DNA of 64,000 bases from Linanthus parryae. Lineage: Eukaryota > Streptophyta > Magnoliopsida > Ericales > Polemoniaceae. The stretch's first letter is position 1, and each line of letters starts with the position of its first letter. Below, piece after piece: positions 29,701 to 41,869 of this stretch. The translations under genes were made by a program, and so were the position numbers. Location: positions 29,997,001 to 30,061,000 of the forward strand of contig JALGPY010000001.1 of the NCBI GenBank assembly GCA_023055425.1, in the 5' to 3' direction. The notes under the pieces were generated by a model. That model worked only from the letters and a program-made list of their open reading frames with translations, was not told the origin of the DNA and searched no databases.

Positions 29701-32700
29701 TTAGGGCAGATTTTTATCTGCCAAATATTCATTACATAGAAATTCAGGGCAAACTACACACCAAGTTACTACGTTTGGTGTACCCGAACCATACAAACAT
29801 AACTTATCAGCTAGCTTGTTTCCTTCTCTGGAAACCCAACAAACAAACTTGGTCTTAAATAGGAGTAATTGTCTGGATAAACAGATGGTGCGCCTCGGAA
29901 CCCACACTAGTTAAGTTGACCGACTGAAGTCTTGAAGTCTTCAACAGGCCATTCACTTTCTGCTGTAAGTTCATTGAATCCGTCTCTATCTCAAGAGACT
30001 GGAAGCCAAATTGTGCCAGCAATTGAAGCCCTCTAAGCATAGCCCATGCTTCGAGAATGGTGGAGTCGGTATTGAAGGGGATCGGAAAACTCCATGCGCG
30101 AACAAATTGTCCGTCCGAATTTCTGACAACAACGCCACCGATGGCTGTTTTGGAGGAACAGCAACAAGCCGCATCAAAATTCGCCTTGAGGGATCCAATT
30201 TTTGGTGCTTTCCACCTGCAATTGCTCGGATCTGGACCTGCACATACATCAGAACCACAAGTGTAAGTCCATTCTAAGAACTCATGATTTTTTGCATTTG
30301 CCGTGATAATTATGCTGTTCTGAGAAATTGCAACTGATTCGAAGATTCTTTTGTTTCTGGAGCACCAAATTTCCCACAAAATGAAGGCTAGAAGGGATCT
30401 GTGTGATTTATGCAAAGTGAAGAGAAGGTCGAAGATGTTGAATTGCAGGGGCAAATATTTTGGTGTTACTTTGAAAGGAATCTCCGGAGAGTCCCAAATA
30501 CGCCTAACCCAGGGGCACTCTATCAACAAATGGACCGGGGTTTCATTGCTCTTCTCACAGAAAACACAGGTTTGAGGTATGTCAATCCCTTTCTTAACGA
30601 GGTTGGACTTTGTGGGAAGGAGATTATTTACTAGACGCCACATAAAAGTTTTGATTTTATTTGGAACAAAAAGATTCCAGATTAGGTTAAAAGAGGTGGA
30701 GTTTGTACTAGAGCCCTCTATGTTTGAAATAATAGATTCATTTTGGATTGAGAAAGCAACCTTATAACCTGTTTTAACCGTGTACAAACCATCTGTGGTT
30801 TGAGTCCAAACGAGTGAATCATCACCATGGGTATTAGTCCTAGGAATATTGAGAATGGCCTCTGTTTCATCAGCGGTAAAATTTTGCTGAATAACAGTCA
30901 TGTTCCAGTCTCCAGAATGAGTGAAAAGGTCTTTGACTAAGGTGTTATGAGGTAAAGATTTGGGGCTTAAGGATGAACGACCTAAACTTATAGGAATCCA
31001 TCTATTGTGATACACATACGTGTTGCTACCATTACCAATCCCATGTCTGAAACCTCTCCAAACTATATCTCTAGCAAAGACCATTCCTTTCCAAATACAC
31101 GAAGAATTCCTAGTCGGGTAGGAAGCTAAAGGGTTCGAGAGATGATAATACTTTCCTTTCGTAACTCTAGACACCAAAGAATTGGGGTTTTCCCAAAAAC
31201 GCTAAACTTGCTTTGCTAAGAGCGCAAGATTAAAAGAATGAAAGTTTCGGAACCCCATACCCCCATCTTTTTTAGAAACGCACATTTTATTCCAATTTCT
31301 CCACACAATCCCTTTATTTTCCATATTATTGGACCACCAAAATTTGGAAAGGATCTTGTGAATATCATCACAAATAGACATAGGAATAAGGTACATAGAC
31401 ATAATGTAGGTAGGGATAGCTTGGGCAATGTATTTGATAAGAACTTCTTTGCCACCCACGGAAAGGAGTTTACTTTTCCAATCTTTTGTTTTGTCCATAA
31501 CTCGCTGTTCGAGATTATTAAAGAATTTGGACGTATTTCTACCTAGTATGACAGGGAAACCCAAATATTTCTCATGACCGGTAGAAATTGGAATTTGGAA
31601 AATGTAGGAGATGTCTCTTTTAATATTATTAGGAACCCTAGGACTAAAAACAAGTGAGGACTTGTCCTTATTTATAACCTGTCCCGATGCATTACAATAA
31701 AGGTTAAGAATAGAATGCAAAGTAATGGCATTAGAAGTCTTAGCCCTCTCAAAAAGCAGGCAATCATCCGCAAACAAAAGATGAGAAATAGAAGGGCTGT
31801 GCACACTAGCTTTAACCCCTTGTAATAAATTGTTACTTAAAGCTTGTTTAAGGAGATTTGAAAGACCCTCGGTACAAATATCAAACAAATAAGGGCTGAG
31901 GGGATCCCCTTGACGTAAACCACGCTGAGGATTAAAAAAAGAAGTTTTTTGACCATTTATAAGAATAGTGAAGCTAACCGTGGAGACACAACTCATAATT
32001 CTTTGAATAATCAAATTAGGGAACCCTAATTTATGGAGCACAGCATTTAAAAAATCCCATTCAATACGGTCATAAGCTTTAGCCATATCTAATTTAAGAG
32101 AAAAGGAATCAGTCTTGCTTTTTTGATTATGCATCGTGTGAAGAGTTTCCATAGCGATAATGGCATTGTCAGTAATAAGACGTTCTTTTATAAAAGCAGA
32201 TTGAGACTCATCAATTATAAAAGGAAGGACATTTCTCAACCTATTAGCTATGGCTTTAGAAATAAGTTTGTAAATAACGTTGCATAAACTTATGGGGCGA
32301 AAATCCGTTACTTTTTTGGCGTCTTTCTTTTTTGGTATGAGAACAATGCAGGTTTCATTTAATTTGGAAATATCATCACCATTGTTCAAGAAATTAAGGC
32401 AGCAGTTTATCACATCATTTCCTATGTCATCCTAGTAGGTTTTATAAAACAGTGCAGGAAGACCATCGGGGCCGGGAGCTTTGAGGGGATGCATTTCTTG
32501 TAACGCAGTTAAAATTTCCTCCGCAGTGAAGGGAGATTGCAAGTCAGTAAGTAAATCAGTCGTTACTTTGTGCGGTATAGAGTCCAAAACAGTGTTAAAA
32601 TTGACGTTGTTTTTAGTAAAAAGATGCTTAAAATACTCGGTGAAGTCATACCCAATTTGACCCGGATCAGTGATAAAAGTATTATCTTCTTTCTGAATAC

Positions 32701-33842
32701 TAGAAATCCGGTTCTTTCTTTTTCTATTTGAAGCAATCTTGTGAAAAAAAGCAGTGTTTTTATCTCCCTCTTTTAACCATATAGCTCTAGATTGCTGTCT
32801 CCAACGTAATTCCTCATTAGCATTTAACAGGTTAATTTGCTTAATAATATTTTGGATTTTATGCAGGTTCGAAGCAGTGGGAGCAAGATTATTTAAAAAC
32901 TGGAGACGGTTAATGCAGATGGCGTCGCGTGCTACTATCTTCTTTAAATTTTTTTCTACCCCAGTGTCTAATTTTTTCAGAAAGATAGGCAATTTTGTCA
33001 TGTAAACCATGTAAAGTAGATAAATTAACAACAGGATTATCATGCCATACCTGCTGAATGATTTTCCTGCAATCCGGGGATTTGGCCCATTCTGCTGCGA
33101 AGTGGAAGCGTCGAGGTCCCAGTTGTGGCGGAGGAGTATCACTGAGAGAGGCAATCAGTGGTATATGATCCGATCTAGCAGTCAAGTAGTTCTCTACCGT
33201 GCAGTTGCAATAAGTTGACTCCATGGCATGGTTCATCAGAACTCGATCTATTCTTTCAGCAACGAAGGCAGACCCCTGTCTTCTATTGTTCCAGGTAAAT
33301 TGATGTCCTTTAAATCCCATATCCCTGAGATAAGAGTCGGCTATGGCGTTCCGAAAGTCTTGGATCTGCCTCCAACTCCTCATACGCCGGCCCTTCTTCT
33401 CGTTTTGAGATAAGATCTCATTGAAATCCCCCATCACCATCCAAAGATTATTAGGACTCGGATTTAGACGCCGCAATACCTCCCAAGAATATTTTCTGTT
33501 AGATGTGATTGGATCTCCATAGAAAAAAGTGGCGTAGAAGCCTTTGTCCTGCGAGTCTGGGGGGCGGATAAAGGCATGAACAAAGAACTTTTCAATCTTT
33601 AGAACCCGTACGTCAATATCATTTTTCCAAAGCAGAGACAGGCCACCAGAAAGGCCTTCTCTTGGGACTACAATACCTTGCGAAAACCCAAGTTTATACT
33701 TACATCTATTCGCCTGAGAAGAAGTCTGCTTAGTTTCCAACAAAAAGAGAATATCTGGGAGACTCCTTCTACATAGGGATGTTAGAGATTGGAATGTACA
33801 AGGTTTCCCTAACCCTTGCACATTCCAACTAATCATCCTCAT
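29701..33842 (-). pseudogene. LINE ORF2: endonuclease, reverse transcriptase, zf-RVT, RNase H (disrupted)
   Basis: The endonuclease frame (33842-32910) has SWNVQGLG, the QTSSQ region, MGDFNEIL and ARSDHIPL. A one-base slip in an A-run near 32950 moves reading to the frame of 33154. That frame continues through DGLPALFYKTY, stop TAG (32434-32432), then RT with IPKKKDAKKVTDFRPISLCN, KLDMAKAYDRIEWDFL, GLRQGDPLSPYLF and LLFADDCLLF (FADD catalytic box). A second TAG (31204-31202) precedes zf-RVT (TFMWRLVNNLLPTKSNL, CVFC...HLLIECPW). RNase H carries FDAAC, ILEAWAML and IETDS. A late frameshift near 29890 leaves REGNKLADKL in another frame. Both nonsense codons sit where the family has Trp, so each is TGG to TAG. 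Confidence 0.93.
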
Positions 33843-35170
33843 TGCGATCGGCAGGACCGGTCTTCGCCGGTCTCTGCCGTTTGGTGGGTAAGAGAAACGT
33901 CTCGATTACCCGATGAGTTATCTGACATGTCATTATCGTCTTTCGATTTCTTTTTCTTGGCTTCCTTTGTAGGACTTCCGGTATACTGTAATTCACTCGT
34001 TGCCTCCTTTGGTTTTTCCACCAAAATACCCTGCTTCCTTTTAGTTCCAGTGGACGTTGCTGGAGAAGTAGAAATTGATTCTTCCCTCAAGTGAGCAATT
34101 CCTTGATTCTGTCGAGTAAATCCAGTTTCTCCCATGTCGTCGCAATCTTCTTCATCTCCCCTAACAATGGAATGGAATTCATGTATCTTCCCCTTCCCAG
34201 ATTCTTTCCTCTGCTGGCGATCAAAGAATTCCTTTTCTTCAATTGACATACCTATGTCCTCATCATCTTCCTCTAGAGAACCCCTTGTGTAATTCGAACC
34301 AGGAGCGTGAGACCCGCCCATCCCCGCTGCCGACGAAGAAGCAGCAGAAGGTCCAAATGCATGGGATAAATCTGTGGTTAGTCCCAATACGTAATTTATC
34401 ATAGCTTTGTTAGTTAACCATTGCCCATAAAGCAACGGTAACTCCTCAGGTTTGAGTTTTGTTGCTTTACCATCCGAACAGTATTTCACATCATGACCCA
34501 TCCTCCCACAGTAGGAGCAAACATTAGGGAGTCTTTCGTAACGAATCCAGACATGGACGTCCCTTCCTTTCTCAATTGTCACTTTCTTTGCTCTCGGAAG
34601 GGGGTCTTTGACATCCAATCCCAGTTGAATCTTGATGGTCTTGCCCGCCAGTATACCTTTTGTTTGTACCCATATATCTTCAACAGTACCCAAACTGTGC
34701 CCTATTTCTTTACCAACCAATTCTGTCTGACTTGTTGTTGGTAAACCCCAAATATGCACTTTGAGAGACGTCTCTGAAAAATCCAGATCAGAGATATCTT
34801 CCATCCATGAATCCCACTTCCTCATAACAATTAGGTCCCCAAAAAGAAACCATGGTTGGGAGTTGTACACCATATCCACAGATTCCTCCGAGTCGAAGGA
34901 AAATTGATATATGTAATCCCCTTTAGGGATCAAAGTCATCCCTGGTGGATCCTTCCAAGCCTTCGCCATTTGGAGTTGAAGAACTCCCAAATTGACAGTT
35001 TTTGCAGAGAATATTTTTCCGAAGATACTTTTGCTGAATACCTTCTTAGATTCTTCCCTCGCCTCCACAGAAAGTTTGGTTGCTGATTTTTCTTGCTCTG
35101 TGAGTTGGAGATGATCGAGAAGGTGAGTAAGGTTTAGATTAGCAATGTCGACAGTGTGTATGTTCGCCAT
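33839..35170 (-). CDS. LINE ORF1: DUF4283 and zinc-knuckle RNA-binding protein, 443 aa
   Basis: The frame is intact. An N-terminal DUF4283 domain spans roughly 28-180, with AKAWKDPPG, IYQFSFDSEESVDMV and WFLFGDLIVMRKW. A CCHC knuckle follows with C218, C221, H226 and C231 (CSYCGRMGHDVKYC), then a Ser/Glu/Lys-rich tail with KRKQ and AKKKKS basic patches. ORF1 proteins of this clade coat the LINE RNA and aid reverse transcription. The stop codon overlaps the ORF2 start as ATGA (33842-33839), suggesting that ORF2 is made by termination and re-initiation. It belongs to the retrotransposon, not to the host. Confidence 0.93.
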   Translation of the reverse strand: MANIHTVDIANLNLTHLLDHLQLTEQEKSATKLSVEAREESKKVFSKSIFGKIFSAKTVNLGVLQLQMAKAWKDPPGMTLIPKGDYIYQFSFDSEESVDMVYNSQPWFLFGDLIVMRKWDSWMEDISDLDFSETSLKVHIWGLPTTSQTELVGKEIGHSLGTVEDIWVQTKGILAGKTIKIQLGLDVKDPLPRAKKVTIEKGRDVHVWIRYERLPNVCSYCGRMGHDVKYCSDGKATKLKPEELPLLYGQWLTNKAMINYVLGLTTDLSHAFGPSAASSSAAGMGGSHAPGSNYTRGSLEEDDEDIGMSIEEKEFFDRQQRKESGKGKIHEFHSIVRGDEEDCDDMGETGFTRQNQGIAHLREESISTSPATSTGTKRKQGILVEKPKEATSELQYTGSPTKEAKKKKSKDDNDMSDNSSGNRDVSLTHQTAETGEDRSCRSQ

Positions 35171-35491
35171 TTTTGAGTGAAAAAGCAGTACGATGGTGAA
35201 AGATAGTTTTCTGGGTAAAAGATTAGGGAATAAAATAACTAGAAAAAAGGAAGGATAAAACTGCTAAAACCGTCAGGAAACTGACGGGTTTTCAAATTTT
35301 AGTACCAGAGTAGATGTATCTTAAAAGGATAGAGATGAATTTTCGATAAAATCGGAATGGAGCAATCTCCTTCCGATGAAGGAAACTGCAAGGAAGGTGG
35401 ATCCTAAAAATTAGCCCAAGAACGTGGGATAGGAGAGAGAAGAGAGCGTTTTTCTTTTCAATAAGAAAGAAGCAGCTACAAGTATCCTCTC

Positions 35492-36443
35492 AGATACATG
35501 TATTAACTATTTACTTGCAAAGTAGTCTAAAAAAAGTTAATTGTGTACAAAATACTGAAATATACTAGTTTTATTATTTTAAAATCCTACAATTTTCTTT
35601 TGTTGTGAAGTAGGAACTTGTTGCTAATATTCGACATGAATCTGTACAAAACCCAATTACAAATTTTTGTCTTTGTGCAATAGTTTACAGAACACACTAA
35701 AATGTAAACAAACTCGAAGAAGCATGACTAACAAACTTACCTTTAGAAGACAAATATGCAACACTACAAAATATCGGTAAAAATGTTCAAAGTCGTAGAT
35801 CAACTCAACTGCACCTAAAAAATAGTTTGGAATTTTTTTATTCAGTCTTTGATTTACTTATTAGAGCAAGAGACACTTTCAACTTTTTTTTTGAAATGGA
35901 AACACTTTCAACTTTTAATTGTCTAAAACTCGACAACTTATTCTCAAAAAAAATAAATAAATAAATAAATAAATCGACAACTTTCAAAAATTTACATAGA
36001 TATATATATTTTTTTACTTTTTGAATGTCTATTTCACCAATTTATATCCCATTCAAACATTTTTTTTCCTTTTTTAAAATTAGAAATACGATAAATATAT
36101 TTTACTTACTTTTGCATAAAAAACCGGAGTAAGACATAACATGATTGGCCATTTGCTGAAAGTGAAGTTCATTTTGGTGAAGACTATGAATTTTACAATT
36201 TCTTATGTGTAGACACAATAAACTGCGATACTATTGATGAGCCACGTGGCACCCCGAATGAGGGGCACGTGCCTATAGCACTATAACACATCATTCGTCT
36301 ATGCGTATGTGAAGGATTATGAGGCAGGGTCCTTCGCATATGTGCCTTATGGTTACGGGACTTGGGGGGGGGGGGGGGGCTAGGGGTGCGAGTGACTTGG
36401 AGGATAGAGTAAAGATTGTCGCGTGCGAGATTGACATCTCACA
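35492..36443. other. AT-rich stretch with a G16 tract and paired G-boxes
   Basis: No gene is supported. Near 35950 there is an (AAAT)n run. At 36241-36272 two CACGTG cores lie 24 bp apart (GCCACGTGGC and GGCACGTGCC) around CCCC-GAATGA-GGGG. A 16-G homopolymer lies at 36364-36379. Confidence 0.6.
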
Positions 36444-37408
36444 TGAAACGACCCGCGATCTCGGTTCAGGGTTAATGCGACTATCGATAACCAAAAGTAG
36501 AATTATGCTATTAAGATTATATTTCGTTTAGTGTATACAACAAATCTTGTCGAAATAAGTCTACAAAAAGTAAATAAATAAAAAGTGTGTGATATTCTAA
36601 ATGATAAGCACGCAGCTTCGTCTCGATTCGCGTTCCCATCCCCCAACCTTGATTGATGACATGCGGTTTTAAAATGGCAAAAGTCTACGCAGTTTTGAAG
36701 AAATGATCAGTAAAAACTGAGTAAATACATACTACGACATGTAAAGCAACGAGTGTCACGGAAGCATCGTTTGAAACAAATCAGAAGATTTAAACAGTAA
36801 AACTATCATGTTGGAGAATTTGGAACAAATGGAAGTAACCGAGTAACAAAAACATCTCAATTTAATAACATTGAGAACCACGAGTAGTTGGTAACATATC
36901 CAGAGTAAACAAGTCCATTTAAGAGAATAACTTAGTTCATGAGTAGCCAAAGCATTACAAATCATTTCAATTGATTAGGGCATATCAAGAGCCACAAACA
37001 ACATCAACATAGTAGTCAATTTTTAATATCGACTTCAATAAACAGTTTAATTTAGCAGAGGCATGTCCAGAGCCACCAGCAGGATTGATGTAGACAGAGG
37101 GATCACGAAATAATCAGTAAGGGTTCCTTTTAGGGTCTATCAAACCCTATTTCACCCGAGCGTTAAGGGAGCCCATTCGTCAACCCCGCTCACAACATTA
37201 GCTAAAAGGCCTTAAGTGTCGACACCCCTATACCGTAGTGACCCTTACAAGTATAAGTAGCACTCTATAGCTCTATAAACCCCTTGGCCTCAATATTTTG
37301 ATACATTTTGGCTCATCGGGGGTGGATTTGTGAACATTAACATTCTATCCAATAATAAGAAGCATTGCTTCAATGGTCTTAGCCATAAGAAAATGGAGGA
37401 TCGCTTGA
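36444..37408 (-). repeat. 3' LTR of the LARD element
   Basis: Matches 40905-41869 along its whole length. Its outer high-coordinate end reads TC on the minus strand instead of the TG of the other copy. Confidence 0.93.
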
Positions 37409-37416
37409 CTCCTCCC
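37409..37416 (-). promoter_or_regulatory. Polypurine tract of the LARD element
   Basis: GGGAGGAG on the minus strand lies directly against the 3' LTR, the expected place for the primer of plus-strand DNA synthesis. Confidence 0.75.
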
Positions 37417-40400
37417 ATTAATAACAGTACTCTGTACATCGCCCTAAGTCTATTAGAGGTATTTTATTTCTTCTCTTTCACATAACCAGAATTAGAATAT
37501 CAACATTTCACAAGTAATTTCCGAGATTTCTCAAAGGAGATGAATAAAATAGTTTAACAACATTCGAGTGGAAAACATGCATTCTCATACTTTTTCATAT
37601 AACAAGCATTCATTTGAAACGTCAAACACATACCCACATTTTGATATGAAAAGGTCGTACATATGTACTTACCACTGAGATGAAGCACAATTATAAGCAA
37701 GAAACTAAGCCTAGCACTCCGACGACAACTGCTCTCTCCTACGAGGTCAATGTCTACAATCACACGTATGACGTGCTCGTTATAACCAATTTACACATGC
37801 ATAATAACAATGAAAACCTACATGTCGCATAGTCCTATATGTCACTAATGAACATATAAAGATGTTTAATTATCAAAATAATTCTAACAAAACACCTAGA
37901 AGTTCAAAAATTCAAGTTTTCTAAAAAATGTGAAACTACAATTCTGGACAGAATTCTGGACAGAATTGTAGCTCTGACTTTGGAGCCATATTTACCATAT
38001 CAAATCATCTCCTAAAATTTTGAAATTAATGTATGATGAACCTACATGTGTCTACTTTCATAAAAACCAAGAAAATCATGCATAGCTATTACAAAACTCA
38101 AGTTACATAAATAACAAACACTGATATGCAGAGACAAGTTTGGAAGATAGTTTGAACTTTGAAGAACAATTACTACTACTTGGAGAATAGGAAAGATGCC
38201 CATATTCTCCAGAATGAATCCCTTGTGTGTCTAGTTGCATCACAAGAAATATTGGGTGCCATATGTTTCTGGAAATGAGATTCTTAACAAAAATAGCAAA
38301 ACTTGTTCAAAAACAGAGTTTCATAAAACATGCAACTTAAAATGAGCATATCTCCCTAACCATAAAGGCTATGGAGTTGATTTTTCTTTCAAAATGACCC
38401 TCTTTGAGTCTAGTTGCAGAATATGAATTATTTAAAAATTCCACAGATACAAAATATAGATATAATATACTTTTTTCACAAACTGGTAAGATTTTATGAA
38501 CATGCATTTTTTTCAAAAATCAACAAGAATGATTCTAATGATTCATGCAACTTATACAGACTTGATTTTCACCCAAATAACATCATTTTAAGCATGAATT
38601 AAGATTTTTATATGCTCTTGACACAAATTATCATAGTGTTCTTGAAATGCAAGAGCAACTACCAAGAAATTTACAAAGTGCATATGGGTTTTAGTTTGAG
38701 TTTCATGAAATATAGAACATTCAAGTGTCAAACTCATGATCAAGCCAAGAAAATGAAGAATCAATTTTGGGGATGAAGAAATCTAAGATGAATATTCATA
38801 AATCAAGCTAAAAGTAGACATGCAAGGATGAATTGGAGTCTAGAAGAAGACTTTACCCCAAGATTCAAGAAGATTGTGAGCAAAACAGTGAAATTGGTCT
38901 TCAATCCATGAGTAGAATGGTGTAAGAGTTCCCTTCCATGACCATACTAAGGTTGGAATCAAGTTTTTCATGATTTGGGGACAAGAAAAATGACTTTTGA
39001 TGAAGTTTTTGTGAGGTCAAGCTCCAAAAACGGGAATGAACATTGAAGAGAGGTGAGAGAGCTTGTATGAATGATCATTAGGAGAGAAGATGTAAAGAAA
39101 TGAAGTTATGGAGGTATGGAGTTATTGAGTTGATGGAGATGGGAGTTGTTGTGATGAAGTATGTATATTTTTTGTGTAATGATGATGATAAAACTATATT
39201 ATAATGGGAGTTGACCAAGTTGGTGGGTGAGGGATTATGGAGCAATTAAAATCTCCCAACAAGTTAGATGGGGATAGAAATGAGAAATGTCAAAAGTTAA
39301 GGGGTGAAAATATCAATTTCATAAGTTGATGGATGAAGTTGAAGTATAAAAACCAAGAGTAAAGGGGGTGAAATTATAGTTTTCAATTACTAGCTATCAC
39401 ACAAATAAGTTTCATAGATAATAAAATGTCCAAACAATTTTAAATACAACACTTTTATATAAATGTCAAAATTCACTTTTAGAAAACTACAAGTATTTCC
39501 CAAGTATACAAAATTAGTTCCATATAGTATTATCCAAGTTTCAAAAATTACAAAATAGTCTCAAAATGAAATTTTATATAACCATAGATGTCCAATGGTA
39601 CATTTATACTCTAAAACTAAGAACAAGTTTGAAATATAAGTTTATTGAAATTCTCAAGTACTTTTGCAAAATTACCAATTAACCCTTAATTAAAATACGG
39701 GGTATTACATTATATCCCCCTTAAAGCAATGCTTCGTCCCCGAAGCTCAAGAAAACTTTTGAGTGAAACTACGAACATACTTCACGAGAAGACAACTAAT
39801 GCACATGAAAGTTGTATGCAATGCTAATGCACGCGCAAATTGTATGCAAGGCTAATGCATATGCAACACTTATATTAACGGGAACAAGCTCTCGGTCGGT
39901 AAAGTCTCTTCTCACTTGTATCTTAGTAGGGGTTCAAATACAATTAGCTCAAGGAAAAAGGTCGACACCAAATTCTGAAAGGTCTAAAGCAACATACAAG
40001 TTCTCACGTTTACAAAGCGTTTCGAAAGTTTTGTAGCATTTAAACAAATAATTTTAGGAAAAATTATTTGATCAAAAATAACTTGTCATTTTGCTTTGCT
40101 CAACCGCATGAAAAATATTGTCTTACCTGTATAGGATTAGATAAACCAATCACCTCAAATGTTCCACGCATAAGAGGGGGAAAAGAACACTATGTGTCGT
40201 CACACAACGAGTTTCTCCATCACAACTCGCATGTGTTTCAAATGTTCCAACTTAGTCTACACAGCGGGTACAACTCGTAGTACCGTCGTACTAAGAGTCA
40301 CGCCAGCGGACTGCTAAACAAAGTGGTCCATATCACTTGGCATTTGGTATCTCCGCACCCAATTATATTTTTTGTCAAAATTATTTTTTTATGAATACCT

Positions 40401-40890
40401 TTTTTTTGTCAAAACTTTGTAATTTTGGAAACGACCAAGTCAAGTTTACTCAAAATAAAATAAAGTACTATCTTAAAATTCGCGTTCATAGGTAAGAAAA
40501 AGAATGGTCTCAAGGTATTTAAGTCAAAAGGTCGTTACTCTCTCGTAGACAAGGTATGATGACCAAGCAAAGGAACACGGATTGGCATCACACGATAATG
40601 GCAAATCATTTCTATATAGCAAATAAACATGCTCATAGGATAGCAAACATATAAATAAGGAAGTGGATTCCGCATGGAGCACATACCAATTAGCAAGAAA
40701 CAACTAATCAACAAGTACGGTACAAATCGTGTTTAGGAATACGTAAGTACCCCAAAATCCCCCGCGGCTTGCTTACTTTGTTATTACCAAATTGAGATAT
40801 CCTAATCAAGTTTAAAATTTTGAAAACGTGTTATCTTTATTCTTTATCTACTTAAGGAAATCGAAAAGTCTCATTAACCGGAGAACCGAT
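37417..40890. other. Non-coding interior of the LARD element
   Basis: AT-rich sequence with no frame above about 75 codons. Stretches resemble decayed plant retroelement interior but no gag or pol motif is visible on either strand. Confidence 0.7.
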
Positions 40891-40902
40891 GCTCTGATAC
40901 CA
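40891..40902 (-). promoter_or_regulatory. Primer binding site (initiator-Met tRNA)
   Basis: TGGTATCAGAGC on the minus strand, separated from the LTR end by two bases. This 12-mer is the usual PBS of plant LTR elements primed by tRNA-iMet. Confidence 0.92.
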
Positions 40903-40904
40903 GC

Positions 40905-41869
40905 TGAAACGACCCGGTATCTCGGTTCAGGGTTAATGCGACTATCGATAACCAAAAGTAGAATTATGCTATTAAGATTACATTTCGTTTAGTGTATACA
41001 ACAAATCTTGTTGAAATAAGTCTACAAAAAGTAAATAAATAAAAAGTGTGTGATATTCTAAATGATAAGCACGCAGCTTCGTCTCGAATCGCTTTCCCAT
41101 CCCCCAACCTTGATTGATGACCTGCGGTTTTAAAATGGCAAAAGCCGACGCAGTTTTGAAGAAATGATCAGTAAAAACTGAGTAAATACATACTACGACA
41201 TGTAAAGCAACGAGTGTCACGGAAGCATCATTTGAAACAAATCAGAAGATTTAAACAGTAAAACTATCATGTTGGAGAATTTGGAACAAATGGAAGTAAC
41301 CGAGTAACAAAAACATCTCAATTTAATAACATTGAGAACCACGAGTAGTTGGTAACATATCCAGAGTAAACAAGTACATTTAAGAGAATAACTTAGTTCA
41401 TGAGTAGCCAAAGCATTACAAATCATTTCAATTGATTAGGGCATATCAAGAGCCACAAACAACATCAACATAGTAGTCAATTTTTAATTTCGACTTCAAT
41501 AAACAGTTTAATTTAGCTGAGGCATGTCCAGAGCCACCGGCAGGATCGATGTAGACAGAGGGATCACGAAATAATCACTAAGGGTTCCTTATAGGGTCTA
41601 TCAAACCCTATTTCACCCGAGCGTTAAGGGAGCCCATTCGTCAACCCCGCTCACAACATTAGCTAAAAGGCCTTAAGTGTCGACACCCCTATACCGTAGT
41701 GACCCTTACAAGTATAAGTAGAACTCTATAGCTCTATAAACCCCTTGGCCTCAATATCTTGATACATTTTGGCTCATCGGGGGCGGATTTGTGAACATTA
41801 ACGTTCTATCCAATAATAAGAAGCATTGCTTCAATGGTCTTAGCCATAAGAAAATGGAGGATCGCTTCA
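40905..41869 (-). repeat. 5' LTR of the LARD element
   Basis: 965 bp, TG...CA on the minus strand, next to the primer binding site. Confidence 0.93.

Larger units (their letters stand above)
29658..35473 (-). mobile_element. Full-length LINE (L1-clade plant non-LTR retrotransposon), 5.8 kb
   Basis: The element is bounded by an exact 18-bp duplication AGCTACAAGTATCCTCTC (29640-29657 and 35474-35491). It ends on the minus strand in a poly-A tail (T run 29658-29680) and carries ORF1 and ORF2 in order after a roughly 300-bp leader. Precise target duplications show that the 5' end is not truncated. ORF1 is open; ORF2 has two nonsense changes and at least two frameshifts, so this copy is dead though relatively young. 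Confidence 0.96.
36444..41869 (-). mobile_element. Non-autonomous LTR retrotransposon (LARD type), 5.4 kb
   Basis: Two direct repeats of equal length (965 bp) flank 3,496 bp with no coding capacity. On the minus strand the LTR opens TGAAGCGATCC and closes GGGTCGTTTCA. Two bases inside the right LTR lies TGGTATCAGAGC, complementary to the 3' end of initiator Met tRNA. Against the left LTR lies a purine tract GGGAGGAG. This gives LTR-PBS-interior-PPT-LTR in minus orientation. By eye the LTRs differ at about two dozen sites. No 5-bp target duplication is visible (TCACA left, GAGTT right). Enzymes would come from an autonomous relative. Confidence 0.9.
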
